Shown: positions 1 to 9,800 of the stretch, piece by piece | How the letters are laid out: the number at the start of each line of letters is the position of its first letter | Position numbering within the stretch: the first letter of the stretch is position 1 | Virus record (IMG/VR): IMGVR_UViG_3300020465_000070 | Span: 1 to 28,372 of that record | Direction: 5' to 3' (one strand) | Length of the DNA stretch: 28,372 nucleotides | From: a virus | Translations under genes and position numbers: made by a program | The notes under the pieces: model-generated | What the model saw: only the letters and a program-made list of their open reading frames with translations | The model's database searches: none | Told to the model about the DNA's origin: nothing

Positions 1-3000
1 ACTGTTGGTGGAAATTTAGATGTAGATGGAACTACAGAATTAGATGTACTAAATGTTGCCGAGACTGCTACATTTACTGGTGCAATTGATGCCAATGGAA
101 ATTTAGATGTTGATGGTCATACTGAATTAGATAACTTAAATGTTTCTGGTGTAGCAACTGTCGCATCTCTTTCAGTCACTGGTAATGTTTCTATTGCAGG
201 AACTATTACTTATGAAGATGTAACCAATGTTGATTCTGTAGGTCTTATAACAGCAAGATCAGGTATTCATATAGATGATAGTATTGTTCATATTGGAGAT
301 ACTGATACTAAAATAAGATTCCCTGCTGCCGATACAATTACTGCAGAAACTGGTGGAACAGAAAGACTTCGTATAACTTCTGCTGGTAATGTTGGTATTA
401 AAACTACAGCACCAAACAATACTTTAACAGTTGGTGATGGTGTTCAAACTTCATATGCACCATCCACTGCTGGAAATTACCTTGAAATTGCTAGAACAAA
501 TGGTGCTGATGCTGGTCTTTTGATTAATAAAAATACAGGTCAGTGGTTAGTTGGTATTGATAACTCTGATGGGGCAAATGCTCCACTTAGATTTGAATAT
601 GGTGCAGCAGGTTCAGCACATCCAGGATTTGGTGCTGGAACTCTTGGAATGATTATAAAGCATGATGGTAAAGTTGGTATCGGAACTGATAATCCTAACT
701 ATAAATTAGTTGTTGCAAAACAAGACAATGTAGTGATGATTAGAGAGGGTGCTGGAACTCTCTCCGGAATGACCAATAATACATCACAGAAACTTTGGTT
801 CCAGGGAGGAAACGCTGAACTTGGATTGTTTAAGGATAGTAGTGGTAATTACGAATATATTCTCGGAACTTGGCAAAGTGCAACTCACATTCCTCTAGTA
901 TTCAGAACTGGAAACCGTGCTGAAAGGATGCGTGTAACTTTTGATGGTAAAGTTGGTATAGGAACCACTAATCCATCTGCAAAATTAGAGGTTAGTGGTG
1001 ATGCAAGAGTTACTGGTATTCTGACTGTTGGTACAAGTTCAGTCACAATAAATGGTAACACAGGTAAAGTTACAGGTGTAAGTGATACACAACTTGCTGC
1101 CATCAGTTCTTCTATCTCTGATACTGCCGTTGATGTATTTGTATATGATACTTCAAAGGATAGTGATGGTGGTGCCTGGAGAAAGAGAACACAGAATACT
1201 TCCTGGTATAATGAGACATTAGGAACAGCAACTAGAGGAACCAGAAAAGAGTTTCCTGCTGTTGCTGTATTTGTTGCAGAATCAAATCCAAATAGAATAA
1301 CAATTTATGATGGTGATGATCCAGACCTCCCAATGTGGATGGTGTTCACGGCGTCAACTAGTACTAACTCAAATTTTTTAGCAGTTGCAGGACAAACGCT
1401 TTCGTCTGTTGCTATGCTAAATGGTGATTTATGTATTGGATTTCCATCCACTAATGGATGGGGAGTCAATCGTGTTAGTTTTGTAGAAGACTCTCAAAAA
1501 TGGTACTGGATTAGTACCTCGCTTTATCATCAAGTTAATAATACAGTTGCTCGAAGAAATGTTGAGGGTGGTTATTATATAGGAAAGGCGTTTAATGGAT
1601 TAGTTAATGCCCTAGTAAATGATGTAGCAATGACCGTACTACCAAATGCACCAATTAGTCCTTCTACTGGACTTCCTATTCCTACTATTGCCGTTGGGAC
1701 TGAAGGTGGTGTGAGTGTGGTTAGGGATGATGGGAATGTTGTTGATTTAACTGGATCTGATACTTATGTAGAATGTAATAATGTATTTTTCAGTGATTAT
1801 GGAAAACTTTTATATGATAATGAAGACACTTCGGTAGTGTATGAAGTAGATATTCCCTCATCTGATATTAACTATGGAGTATATAATAGTATATCAAATG
1901 GCAGAGTAATTTATCCAACAGGAACTCATGGTGGATTTTCTAGTGGTGAAATTAGATTACTAGGAAGAAATATGAGCGAGGGAGGAAAATTAATCACAAA
2001 GGGTGCATTTGCGTTTGATGCGAACGGTGCCAGTGAGACTATTAATGGATTGACATTATTTGATAGGGAAGAATCTGATCCTGCAAAAAACAGTTTAATT
2101 GCTTTTGCCTCCACATCTTATAACACAGGATGGATGCACGGAGATGTCAAAGGTGCTTTCCTGTCTGATACCGATACTACGAATATGACTGGTGGAAATT
2201 TAATTAGTAATGGTGATGCCTGGTCTGGCGCATTATCATCAACATCATCTACACCACCCACTGGATGGACTGGTGGAAATGGTGCAAAATTTAGAACAAA
2301 TAGTGGTGGTGATGGTACATATATTAACCTTGTTAATGCAGGTAGTGCCCAAGGTGGACCAAACTCATATATGTATCAGGCAATTACAACTGTTGCTGGT
2401 AGAAAATATAAAATATCTTTAACTCAAATTCATCATGCAACTATTACAGTATTTTTTGCAGCAGCAGAGACTACTGGTGGATCTCAGTTATTATATAACA
2501 GTTTTACTTCATCATCAGGTAACACTCCAAGAGAATTGTTTGGTACATTTACAGCAACTGGAACTACAACTTATATTAGATTGGGTATTGTTTCAGGAAC
2601 AAATGATTATTGGACTGGTTGGGATAATGTAGTAGTTACAGAAGTTGATGAAGATCGTAGTGTAAATGCAAATGGTCTCCATTCGTTTGGAACAATTACC
2701 AAGAGTGCCGTTGCGACTGGTGCAGAGTTGGTTGCTTATAGTGGGTTTAGTGCTAGCAACTATTTACAACAACCTTATAATTCTGATTTAGCACCAGGAA
2801 CAGCAGCATACAGTGTGTCTTGTTGGTTTAAAACTGGTACATCAAGTACTGATCAATACATATTTGATCGCAATGGTGGTGGTAGTAACAACAGTAGAAA
2901 TCTTTTACTAATTATGAGTAGTGGTGCTTCTGGCAGCTCTGCTAATAAATTTCAATTCTGGCATAGAGATGGCAGCGGAAATGTTTCTGATATACATGTA

Positions 3001-3474
3001 ACAGATAAGGTAGTTACAGATAATATTTGGCATCAAGTTGTTGCAGTAAATGATGGTTCAACTTATAGGGTGTATGTTGATGGAGAAGTATCATCAGTTA
3101 CCAATTCAGTTATACGAAATGTTGGTAATGATAATAGTCCTCCAATGTTTATTGGTATCAGACATAGTGCGGGATCAACATTTATAACAGGAAGTATGGC
3201 ATTGTTTAGATATTCTAAGTCAGCACCTTCACCAGAACAAATCAAGAAGATGTATGAGGATGAGAAACATCTCTTCCAAGAGAACGCTAAAGCAACCTTA
3301 TATGGTTCTTCTGATGCTGTAACTGCACTTGCATTTGATGATGACACTAATCTATTACATGTCGGAACATCAGCAGGACGCAGTGAATTCCAGGGACTAC
3401 GCCGAATAAATAATACAACGGATGCAGTTACTACCGCTATATCAGCATCCAATGGACTTGTAGCGGAGCAATAA
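1..3474 (+). CDS. Tail fibre / adhesion protein with LamG-like domain (5' end outside window)
   Basis: The frame is open from the first base, so this is the 3' part (1157 residues visible) of a larger gene; an internal Met at 520 is not the start. The N-terminal visible part is a run of short beta-repeats (TELDVLNV, TELDNLNV), then a TYEDVTNVDSVGLITAR module, ERLRITSAGN near residue 121 and VGIGT.NP modules near 226 and 319, as in many cyanophage fibres. A central part contains a GGAWRKRT / DPDLPMWMVFT stretch. Near residues 735-880 is a jelly-roll-like region starting NLISNGDAWSG that resembles a carbohydrate-binding module. Residues about 930-1070 look like a concanavalin A/LamG fold (YSVSCWFKTG, WHQVVAVNDG, YRVYVDGE, GSMALFRYSKSAPS). 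Inferred role: receptor-binding or decorating fibre on the virion. The next gene starts 3 nt downstream. The exact virion position is unknown. Confidence 0.85.
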   Translation, partial: TVGGNLDVDGTTELDVLNVAETATFTGAIDANGNLDVDGHTELDNLNVSGVATVASLSVTGNVSIAGTITYEDVTNVDSVGLITARSGIHIDDSIVHIGDTDTKIRFPAADTITAETGGTERLRITSAGNVGIKTTAPNNTLTVGDGVQTSYAPSTAGNYLEIARTNGADAGLLINKNTGQWLVGIDNSDGANAPLRFEYGAAGSAHPGFGAGTLGMIIKHDGKVGIGTDNPNYKLVVAKQDNVVMIREGAGTLSGMTNNTSQKLWFQGGNAELGLFKDSSGNYEYILGTWQSATHIPLVFRTGNRAERMRVTFDGKVGIGTTNPSAKLEVSGDARVTGILTVGTSSVTINGNTGKVTGVSDTQLAAISSSISDTAVDVFVYDTSKDSDGGAWRKRTQNTSWYNETLGTATRGTRKEFPAVAVFVAESNPNRITIYDGDDPDLPMWMVFTASTSTNSNFLAVAGQTLSSVAMLNGDLCIGFPSTNGWGVNRVSFVEDSQKWYWISTSLYHQVNNTVARRNVEGGYYIGKAFNGLVNALVNDVAMTVLPNAPISPSTGLPIPTIAVGTEGGVSVVRDDGNVVDLTGSDTYVECNNVFFSDYGKLLYDNEDTSVVYEVDIPSSDINYGVYNSISNGRVIYPTGTHGGFSSGEIRLLGRNMSEGGKLITKGAFAFDANGASETINGLTLFDREESDPAKNSLIAFASTSYNTGWMHGDVKGAFLSDTDTTNMTGGNLISNGDAWSGALSSTSSTPPTGWTGGNGAKFRTNSGGDGTYINLVNAGSAQGGPNSYMYQAITTVAGRKYKISLTQIHHATITVFFAAAETTGGSQLLYNSFTSSSGNTPRELFGTFTATGTTTYIRLGIVSGTNDYWTGWDNVVVTEVDEDRSVNANGLHSFGTITKSAVATGAELVAYSGFSASNYLQQPYNSDLAPGTAAYSVSCWFKTGTSSTDQYIFDRNGGGSNNSRNLLLIMSSGASGSSANKFQFWHRDGSGNVSDIHVTDKVVTDNIWHQVVAVNDGSTYRVYVDGEVSSVTNSVIRNVGNDNSPPMFIGIRHSAGSTFITGSMALFRYSKSAPSPEQIKKMYEDEKHLFQENAKATLYGSSDAVTALAFDDDTNLLHVGTSAGRSEFQGLRRINNTTDAVTTAISASNGLVAEQ
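230..258 (+). repeat. 29-bp fibre-module repeat, copy 1
   Basis: These 29 bases are identical to 11474-11502 in the 846-aa fibre gene. Both encode DSVGLITAR in the same frame, so the match covers synonymous positions too. Confidence 0.85.
316..390 (+). repeat. 75-bp exact repeat shared with the 581-aa fibre gene, copy 1
   Basis: Base-for-base comparison shows 75 identical bases here and at 5909-5983. They encode the FPAADTITAETGG and ERLRITSAGN modules in frame in both genes. The flanks diverge immediately on both sides. This suggests recent recombination or gene conversion between fibre paralogues. Confidence 0.92.
945..975 (+). repeat. 31-bp fibre-module repeat, copy 1
   Basis: Identical to 6655-6685 in the 581-aa fibre gene. 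It encodes GKVGIGTTNP in both. Confidence 0.88.
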
Positions 3475-3477
3475 TCA

Positions 3478-4617
3478 ATGACAGTCAGAGTTAATAAAGA
3501 TAGTTTTAATCTGAGAGAGAAACTCTCAGAACTTGAAAGACCTATTGGGTTAAAAGGTTCTGATTTGATGAGTGCTGATACGGCACAAGAGGCACGAGAC
3601 TTTATTAGTGCTGGTCGTAAGAATTTGATGATTAATGGAAGTATGGCAGTAGCACAAAGGGGAACCTCTTTTACAATCACAAGTGATTCACCGGCAATTT
3701 ATCCTGCTGATAGATATAGATTTCATTTGGGTGGTCTCGGACTTAGTGCCACTGTGACTGCAACAAGAGAAACTAGTTCTGGTGTGCCCGGATTCCCAAA
3801 TAGTATTAAAATTAGTAATGCTGGAAATAACGCAGGAGCAAGTAATACTGATTCCTGGATCAGGTATATAATGGAAGTCGCAGACTACAATTTTATTGAT
3901 TGGGTTAATACTAAAAAAAGTTTAACTTTATCTTTTTATGCAAGAACAAATAAACCAGGTCAGAGAAGTGTTTCAATTGTTTCTGGCAATTTTGGACAAA
4001 ATCATTATGTTGCCACCTTTACTTTAGATACCGTAGATGTCTGGAAAAAAATAGAAATTACTGTTCCACCACCACCTGCTTTCCCAACATCTGGGGATTT
4101 GGGGATGAGACTTTATTGGCCTATGTCGATTGGGAGTACTTATAGCACCACTACTACAAATCAATGGATTACTGCTCCACCACCACCTTCTAGCGGTACT
4201 CCTTTTGCTGCTACTGGAGATCAGAAAATCACTGGTGTTGATGGAGCAACATATGAAATGACTGGTGTTCAATTAGAAGTAGGCAAAAATGCCACTGACT
4301 TTGAACATCGTTCTATTGGTGAAGAACTTGCATTGTGTCAGAGGTATTATACTCAGGCTAATACATCGGGTGCTGGAAATCCACTATTGTATTTTATGCA
4401 ATATAGTAATAGTTATAGAATGCTTGTAGCTGATTTTCCAACTACAATGCGTGCCGCACCAAGTTTTCAAGTAACCATGGGAACTGGTGCTGATGGTACT
4501 GGATTGACTCAAAGTTATAATACTTCTCCTCACCAAGGTAAGGCATATGTGAATGTGGCATCCACTTCTGCTAACGCTAGTTGGATTTGGAAATACACAG
4601 CAGATGCGGAACTATAA
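3478..4617 (+). CDS. Tail-fibre-like structural protein, 379 aa
   Basis: Likely virion fibre or tip protein. The N-terminal 45 residues (LREKLSELERPIG, TAQEARDFIS) are helical and may attach to the neighbouring fibre. From residue 48 there is an NLMINGSMAVAQRG motif that I associate with the start of jelly-roll, carbohydrate-binding-like modules in phage fibres. The module continues to about residue 280 (LSFYARTNKPG, VWKKIEITV, GVQLEVGKNATDFEHRS). Two PPPP runs (197-200, 234-237) sit in exposed-looking loops. The gene starts 3 nt after the preceding stop and is followed 2 nt later by a probable fibre-assembly chaperone gene, which supports a fibre role. Ligand unknown; the carbohydrate-binding role is inference. 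Confidence 0.75.
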   Translation: MTVRVNKDSFNLREKLSELERPIGLKGSDLMSADTAQEARDFISAGRKNLMINGSMAVAQRGTSFTITSDSPAIYPADRYRFHLGGLGLSATVTATRETSSGVPGFPNSIKISNAGNNAGASNTDSWIRYIMEVADYNFIDWVNTKKSLTLSFYARTNKPGQRSVSIVSGNFGQNHYVATFTLDTVDVWKKIEITVPPPPAFPTSGDLGMRLYWPMSIGSTYSTTTTNQWITAPPPPSSGTPFAATGDQKITGVDGATYEMTGVQLEVGKNATDFEHRSIGEELALCQRYYTQANTSGAGNPLLYFMQYSNSYRMLVADFPTTMRAAPSFQVTMGTGADGTGLTQSYNTSPHQGKAYVNVASTSANASWIWKYTADAEL

Positions 4618-4619
4618 AA

Positions 4620-5120
4620 ATGTACAAATTAACTACTTTGCCAGAACTTGAATTAGTATCTGGAATATCTAAAGGAAATACTTTTATTCCTATAGATGAA
4701 GGAAACAGAGACTACCAACAATTCATTCAAGATGTTGCCGAACAAGGCATTGGGATTGTAGAAGGTCCAGATGTAGTTGAACCTTCTTATGCAGAACTTA
4801 GAATGAAAGAGTATCCATCTCGTGAAGAACAATTTGATATGATGTACTGGGATAAAGTCAATGGAACCACAGTATGGGAAGATACTATTCAGGCAGTTAA
4901 AGATAAGTATCCCAAAACAATCACAGGTGGAACTACTATTGCATCGGTTCCCACTTGGGTTCAAGAAGCAGCAGACAATTGGACCTATAATAAACAACTT
5001 AGAGAATATGTTAATGCTGTTGTAACACTTGAATCAGATCCGGATGAAGAAACTCGTGCGGCAGCGCAGGCAATAATTGATTCCACACCAAATTCAATAG
5101 TTGATTCGATAAATAACTAA
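4620..5120 (+). CDS. Probable tail-fibre assembly chaperone-like protein, 166 aa
   Basis: The ATG at 4620, 2 nt after the upstream stop, is the sensible start; the frame is open upstream only through a TTG inside the previous gene. The protein has an N-terminal NTFIPIDEGNRDYQQF segment resembling the 'IP.d..N.dYq.f' pattern of small proteins encoded beside tail fibres (XkdW-like and related). In the middle, REEQFDMMYWDKVNG and VKDKYPK resemble segments frequent in such proteins. No membrane segment or signal peptide is seen. Its place between two fibre genes fits a chaperone or small accessory fibre protein. The family assignment rests on pattern recall, not a search. Confidence 0.6.
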   Translation: MYKLTTLPELELVSGISKGNTFIPIDEGNRDYQQFIQDVAEQGIGIVEGPDVVEPSYAELRMKEYPSREEQFDMMYWDKVNGTTVWEDTIQAVKDKYPKTITGGTTIASVPTWVQEAADNWTYNKQLREYVNAVVTLESDPDEETRAAAQAIIDSTPNSIVDSINN

Positions 5121-5134
5121 TAAAGAACTGAGAA

Positions 5135-6880
5135 ATGGCAGTAGGCAATCCAATATCACTTACAGATAATGTTGCATCGAGAATTGTTTCTCAGACTGCG
5201 ACGGCATCTCAAACGGATTTTACTATCTCTGGTGGATATAGACTCAATGCAATAAGTGTATATCGTAATGGTGTCAGACTTGTAAGTGGTAGAGATTATA
5301 GTGCCGCTGATGGTTCGACTGTAGTATTGCTGTCTCCGGCAACTGTATCTGATTCTCTTGAGTTCCATATTTTTGATGACTTTCGTGTTGCTGATGCTAT
5401 TGTATCAAATGCATCTCAACAAAATATTGAAGGAAATATAACGATTACTGGTAATATTGATGCAACTAATGCACAATTACAATCATTAACAGTCACCAAT
5501 GATGTAAGTATTGGTGGAACACTAACATATGAGGATGTAAAAAATATTGATTCTGTCGGAGTTATTACTGCAAGAACCGATGTTCATGTCGGTGCAGGTT
5601 TATCCGTAGTAGGAATATCTACTTTAGGATCTTTGCAAGTTATTGGAACATGTACATTTAATGGTAATATAGATCTTGGTAATGCTTCTAGTGATACAAT
5701 TACTGCCACGGGTAGATTTGATAGTGATTTAATTCCATCTGCCGATGATGAAAAAGATCTTGGAAGTTCCGCTCTTGAATGGAGAAATTTATATCTAGAT
5801 GGAACGGCAAATATTGATACTCTATCCATATCTGGTATCTCTACATTTACTGGCGATGTATTCATAGCAGACAAAATTGTTCATACTGGTGATACAAATA
5901 CTGCCATTAGATTCCCTGCTGCCGATACAATTACTGCAGAAACTGGTGGAACAGAAAGACTTCGTATAACTTCTGCTGGTAATACTGGTATCGGAACTGC
6001 TAATCCAGTAGGAAATCTTGAGGTTAGAGATAGTAAAGCAAACTTAATCGTTGCAAAAGATGGTTTAACAGTCAAATCAAACTCTGATTTGCACACCACA
6101 TACGATATGTTGCAAATTGGTGCTGGTGGTGCATTAGCAAGTTATAGCACCGCAACTGCAACAGCAGATACTCAACTTGTACATAATGCTTACAGACATT
6201 CTGGAGGCACTTTTAAGTATAGGTATGCAGATACTGCTATGAGACTCAGGATGAATAGTCCTGGCGGTACATTTATATTTGAGAGTGCAGCAAGTGGTAG
6301 TGCAAATGCAGATATAACTTTTTCAGAAAAACTTCGTATAACTTCTGCAGGTCTGGTTGGTATCGGAACTAATAATCCAGAAGAAATTTTACATATTTTA
6401 GGTCCAACTGAAACAATTTCTAGCCGTGATGGTGTTACTTTACAACACTCTACTGCAACAGCAGATGCTGATAATGGACTACCTCTTGTTTGGTCTGGAT
6501 ACGTAGGTTCTGGTTCAGGACTTCAAAACTATGGTCTTGCGTCAATTTGTGGAAGAAAAGAAAACTCAAATGCCGATGATGGTGCTGCATATTTACAATT
6601 TGGAATTGGCAGAGCTTCTGGTGCAATTATAGAAAGACTTCGTATCAATTCAGGTGGTAAAGTTGGTATAGGAACCACTAATCCAGCAGTATCACTTGAC
6701 TTAGCAAGTAACACTGATGCTCTTTCACTTCCAACGGGTACAACTGCTCAAAGACCATCTGGCACCGACGCATATATAAGAAAGAATAGTACCAATAATG
6801 CCTTAGAGTTTTATAATGGTACGGAATGGGTAGAAATCATTACTGATTACTTCCCAACTGGTTCCACTACGTTAGGTTGA
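5135..6880 (+). CDS. Tail fibre protein with anchor domain and repeated beta modules, 581 aa
   Basis: The start ATG at 5135 follows the upstream stop by 14 nt. Residues about 10-85 (FTISGGYRLNAISVYRNG, FHIFDDFRVADAI) resemble the N-terminal virion-anchor region of marine phage fibres. Then come stacked short beta-repeats (GNITITGNID, LTVTNDVSIGGTLTYEDV, VGISTLGSLQVIGT), followed by ERLRITSAG and VGIGT.NP modules repeated three times (about residues 274-290, 399-415, 499-517). The C-terminal 45 residues (RPSGTDAYIRKN, ALEFYNGTEWVEI) match a common fibre ending. Shares exact DNA blocks with the fibre at 1-3474. Inferred role: trimeric fibre or whisker-type appendage. Confidence 0.8.
   Translation: MAVGNPISLTDNVASRIVSQTATASQTDFTISGGYRLNAISVYRNGVRLVSGRDYSAADGSTVVLLSPATVSDSLEFHIFDDFRVADAIVSNASQQNIEGNITITGNIDATNAQLQSLTVTNDVSIGGTLTYEDVKNIDSVGVITARTDVHVGAGLSVVGISTLGSLQVIGTCTFNGNIDLGNASSDTITATGRFDSDLIPSADDEKDLGSSALEWRNLYLDGTANIDTLSISGISTFTGDVFIADKIVHTGDTNTAIRFPAADTITAETGGTERLRITSAGNTGIGTANPVGNLEVRDSKANLIVAKDGLTVKSNSDLHTTYDMLQIGAGGALASYSTATATADTQLVHNAYRHSGGTFKYRYADTAMRLRMNSPGGTFIFESAASGSANADITFSEKLRITSAGLVGIGTNNPEEILHILGPTETISSRDGVTLQHSTATADADNGLPLVWSGYVGSGSGLQNYGLASICGRKENSNADDGAAYLQFGIGRASGAIIERLRINSGGKVGIGTTNPAVSLDLASNTDALSLPTGTTAQRPSGTDAYIRKNSTNNALEFYNGTEWVEIITDYFPTGSTTLG
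5909..5983 (+). repeat. 75-bp exact repeat shared between fibre genes, copy 2
   Basis: Identical to 316-390 over all 75 bases, in the same reading frame, with divergent flanks. Confidence 0.92.
5954..5975 (+). repeat. 22-nt ERLRITS repeat family (representative copy)
   Basis: The 22 nt encoding ERLRITS occur identically at 361-382, 5954-5975, 11602-11623, 12031-12052, 12217-12238 and 12517-12538, and with one mismatch at 6326-6347. The copies lie in three different fibre genes. Confidence 0.9.
6655..6685 (+). repeat. 31-bp fibre-module repeat, copy 2
   Basis: Identical to 945-975 in the first fibre gene, encoding GKVGIGTTNP. Confidence 0.88.
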
Positions 6881-6891
6881 GGTAAGAAATA

Positions 6892-9800
6892 ATGGCAAAC
6901 GAATATTTAAAGAGAACTCCTACCAGTAGTGGTAATCGTAGTGTATTTACTTGGAGTGGATGGGTAAAAAGAAATAACATCAATCAAGATTACTATCTTT
7001 TTTCAAGTGGAGATGATGCGAATAATATTTTTTATGTATCTATAAGAAGAGATGCTAACAATAACAATCTTACAGTGTTGTTTAGGGATGGTGATACAAC
7101 CTCACACACATTAGTTTTCAACAACAATTCATTTAGAGATCCTGCATCTTGGATGCATCTTTTTGTTGCTGTAGACACTACAATTGTTGATTCAAAATCC
7201 GATAGATGTAAAGTTTATATAAACGGAAAAAGACTTACTGGATGGACAACTGATCAACTAGCTAATATAACTCAAAATGGTGCTACACCAACTAATGCAC
7301 AAGGAGAACTACACACGATTGGAGAATATAGTGTAACTAGTGGATCGTATTCAGATATGCAAATATTTGATTACTTTCTTATAGACGGTCAAGCACTCAC
7401 ACCAGATGTGTTTGGTTTCTATAAAGACGGAGACGGTTATATGTCTTCTGGAACTGCAAACGCAACTGATTTCAAACCAGGTCAGTGGATGCCACATGCA
7501 CCAAGGGTCATCAAAAAATCTATTGAGAGAAGTGGTGGATTTGGTGTCAATGGTTTCTATCTGCCTATGAATGATAGTTCCAATCCTGGTGCTGACTTCC
7601 ACTGTGATCCTAATAGTATTATCAAACTGAAAGGAGAAGACTTACCACAACCACGTAATGGTGCTCCTACAACTTCTGATGCTTTTGTTAGTCAGTTGAG
7701 ACAAGAAACAGGAGAACTTGGTTTTGATGGTGTTGTTAAATTTGATGGAAGTGGGGATTACTTAGAAATTCCTGATAGTGATGATTTTGATTTTGGATCT
7801 GGTGATTTTACTGTAGAAGCATTTGTAGAGGGCGCTAGAGGTGGAGGCCGAACAGGAAGTGTGGTTCTCAGTCAATCTATTGGTGGTGCTGCATCCAATT
7901 CTGCTTTTTATTTTGGTGCAGGAACTGACGGAACATCTTTGTATCTTTCTACTTCTGGAAGTAGTTGGACTAATTTTGTTGAATGTAGCACCTCTTCTAC
8001 ACTCCATAATAATGGATTTCATCATGTAGTATGGCAGAGAAGAAGTAATACTCTAGAAATATATGTTGATGGAATTCTACAACCAGTAACGGGTGGAAAT
8101 GCTTCTTTTACTGGAACTATATTTAATTCTTCAAGAGTAGTGGATGTTGGTAGACAATCAACATCTGGAAGTAATTTTAATGGTTTTATCTCCAATCTCC
8201 GTGTTGTCAAAGGTACAGCAGTATATACTGGAAACTTTACACCACCAACAGAACCACTCACAAATGTAACCAACACAAAACTCCTGTGCTGTAACTCATC
8301 AACTTCTGCAACAGCAGCAACAGTTACACCTGGAACAATTACTGCGAATGGTGATGTCTTTGCAACCAGAAATGAACTGACTGGTTCTATTGTTCTTGCT
8401 GTTCCTGGTATATTAGATGAGACAAATAACCTTATAACTAATGGATCTTTCGATTCAAATACTTCTGGGTGGACCGTTATTGGAGGAGCATCTGCTACTG
8501 TTAATTCTGGTCAAGGTCAATTAACAAACAATGGAACTAATAATAGTTCCTTAGACCAAACTATAACAACTGTAGTAGGTCGCAATTATCTAGTAACTGC
8601 TCTTATAACCCCACAGGGTGGTGGTCCACTTCCACGTTTGTATGCTGCTGGTACTTTTAGTTCAGTAGCATCTAATGCTAATGTCCAACAATTTGTATCT
8701 GTAGTACGTACTGCAACTTCAACATCAACAACCATTTCAATTAATGCTAATACAAATGTAAATAATGCAGTAACATTAATTGATGATGTAAAAGTATTTG
8801 ATCTTAACCCAGTAGATTACTCTGCTGATATCAGAGGAAGTGGAACTAATAAAACAGTTCAAGCATCACTTGGGTCAGGTGGTGTGGATCGTGAACTTGG
8901 TGGATATTATGGAAGTGCTATCAATGCTAATGATAATAACTGTGGTCACGCATTTTCTGGAGCCGATGGTGCTTTTATTTGTCCAGGTGATTTTACAGTT
9001 GAATTCTGGTTAGATCCAGTAGTAGCAACGCAACCAATAGGAAACCCAAGAATACTTGGGCAAACAAATAATAGTGGTGGTAAGTGGGATATCTATATTG
9101 ATAGCACTACCTCAACCAATCGAATTTATACAATGGGAGGGGCAGTTGCTCTTACGGGAGGAAATGGTCCAGGTTTTGGAAACTTTGTTCCAGGACAATG
9201 GAATCATTTTTGTCTTGAAAGATCTGGAAGCATAATGACAACTTACATGAATGGAGTTGCTGTCTATACTCAAACATATACTAATACTATTGGCACCACT
9301 GATTTTCTATATCTTGGTTCTTATGGAGATCAAACTAATGCTCCTGGTTATGGTATTACAGGTAAAATTATGGACTTCCGTTTCTACAAAGGTCTAGCAA
9401 AATACAAGGGTGGTTTTGATGTTCCCAAACCTTACACACCAGTAGGTATTGAGGCATTTAGAACAACTGCTGATACTTGTAAGAATAACTTTGCTACTTT
9501 AAATCCACTGGTTGGTGCAGGGATTGCAGCAAACGATAATGCTGCTGTTTTGAAGGATGGAAATTTATATTATGATAATGCTAACCAATCTTGGACAACT
9601 TCAACTATTGGAGTTTCTTCTGGAAAATATTATGCAGAATTTATGGTGGTTGGTGGGACTCTAGGTGGTAATCTTGGTGTCTGTGGTGATAATCGCCATG
9701 GCAGAAACAATCAACAATATCATGCTGCTAGTGGAATTTCTTATATAAGATTGGCATCTACTTCTGTTACTAAAGATTACAATGCTACTAGTGTTACAGA

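Noticed and set aside
3063-3680. 205-codon minus-strand open frame across the junction of the first two fibre genes
   Set aside because: It lies antisense to two clear fibre genes, has no ribosome-binding site and reads as low-complexity Ser/Leu/Ile sequence. It is a shadow of the biased codon use opposite it.
4581-4619. Upstream extension of the 166-aa gene to a TTG at 4581
   Set aside because: It would overlap the preceding fibre gene by 37 nt. The ATG at 4620 is directly after the stop and starts the conserved part.
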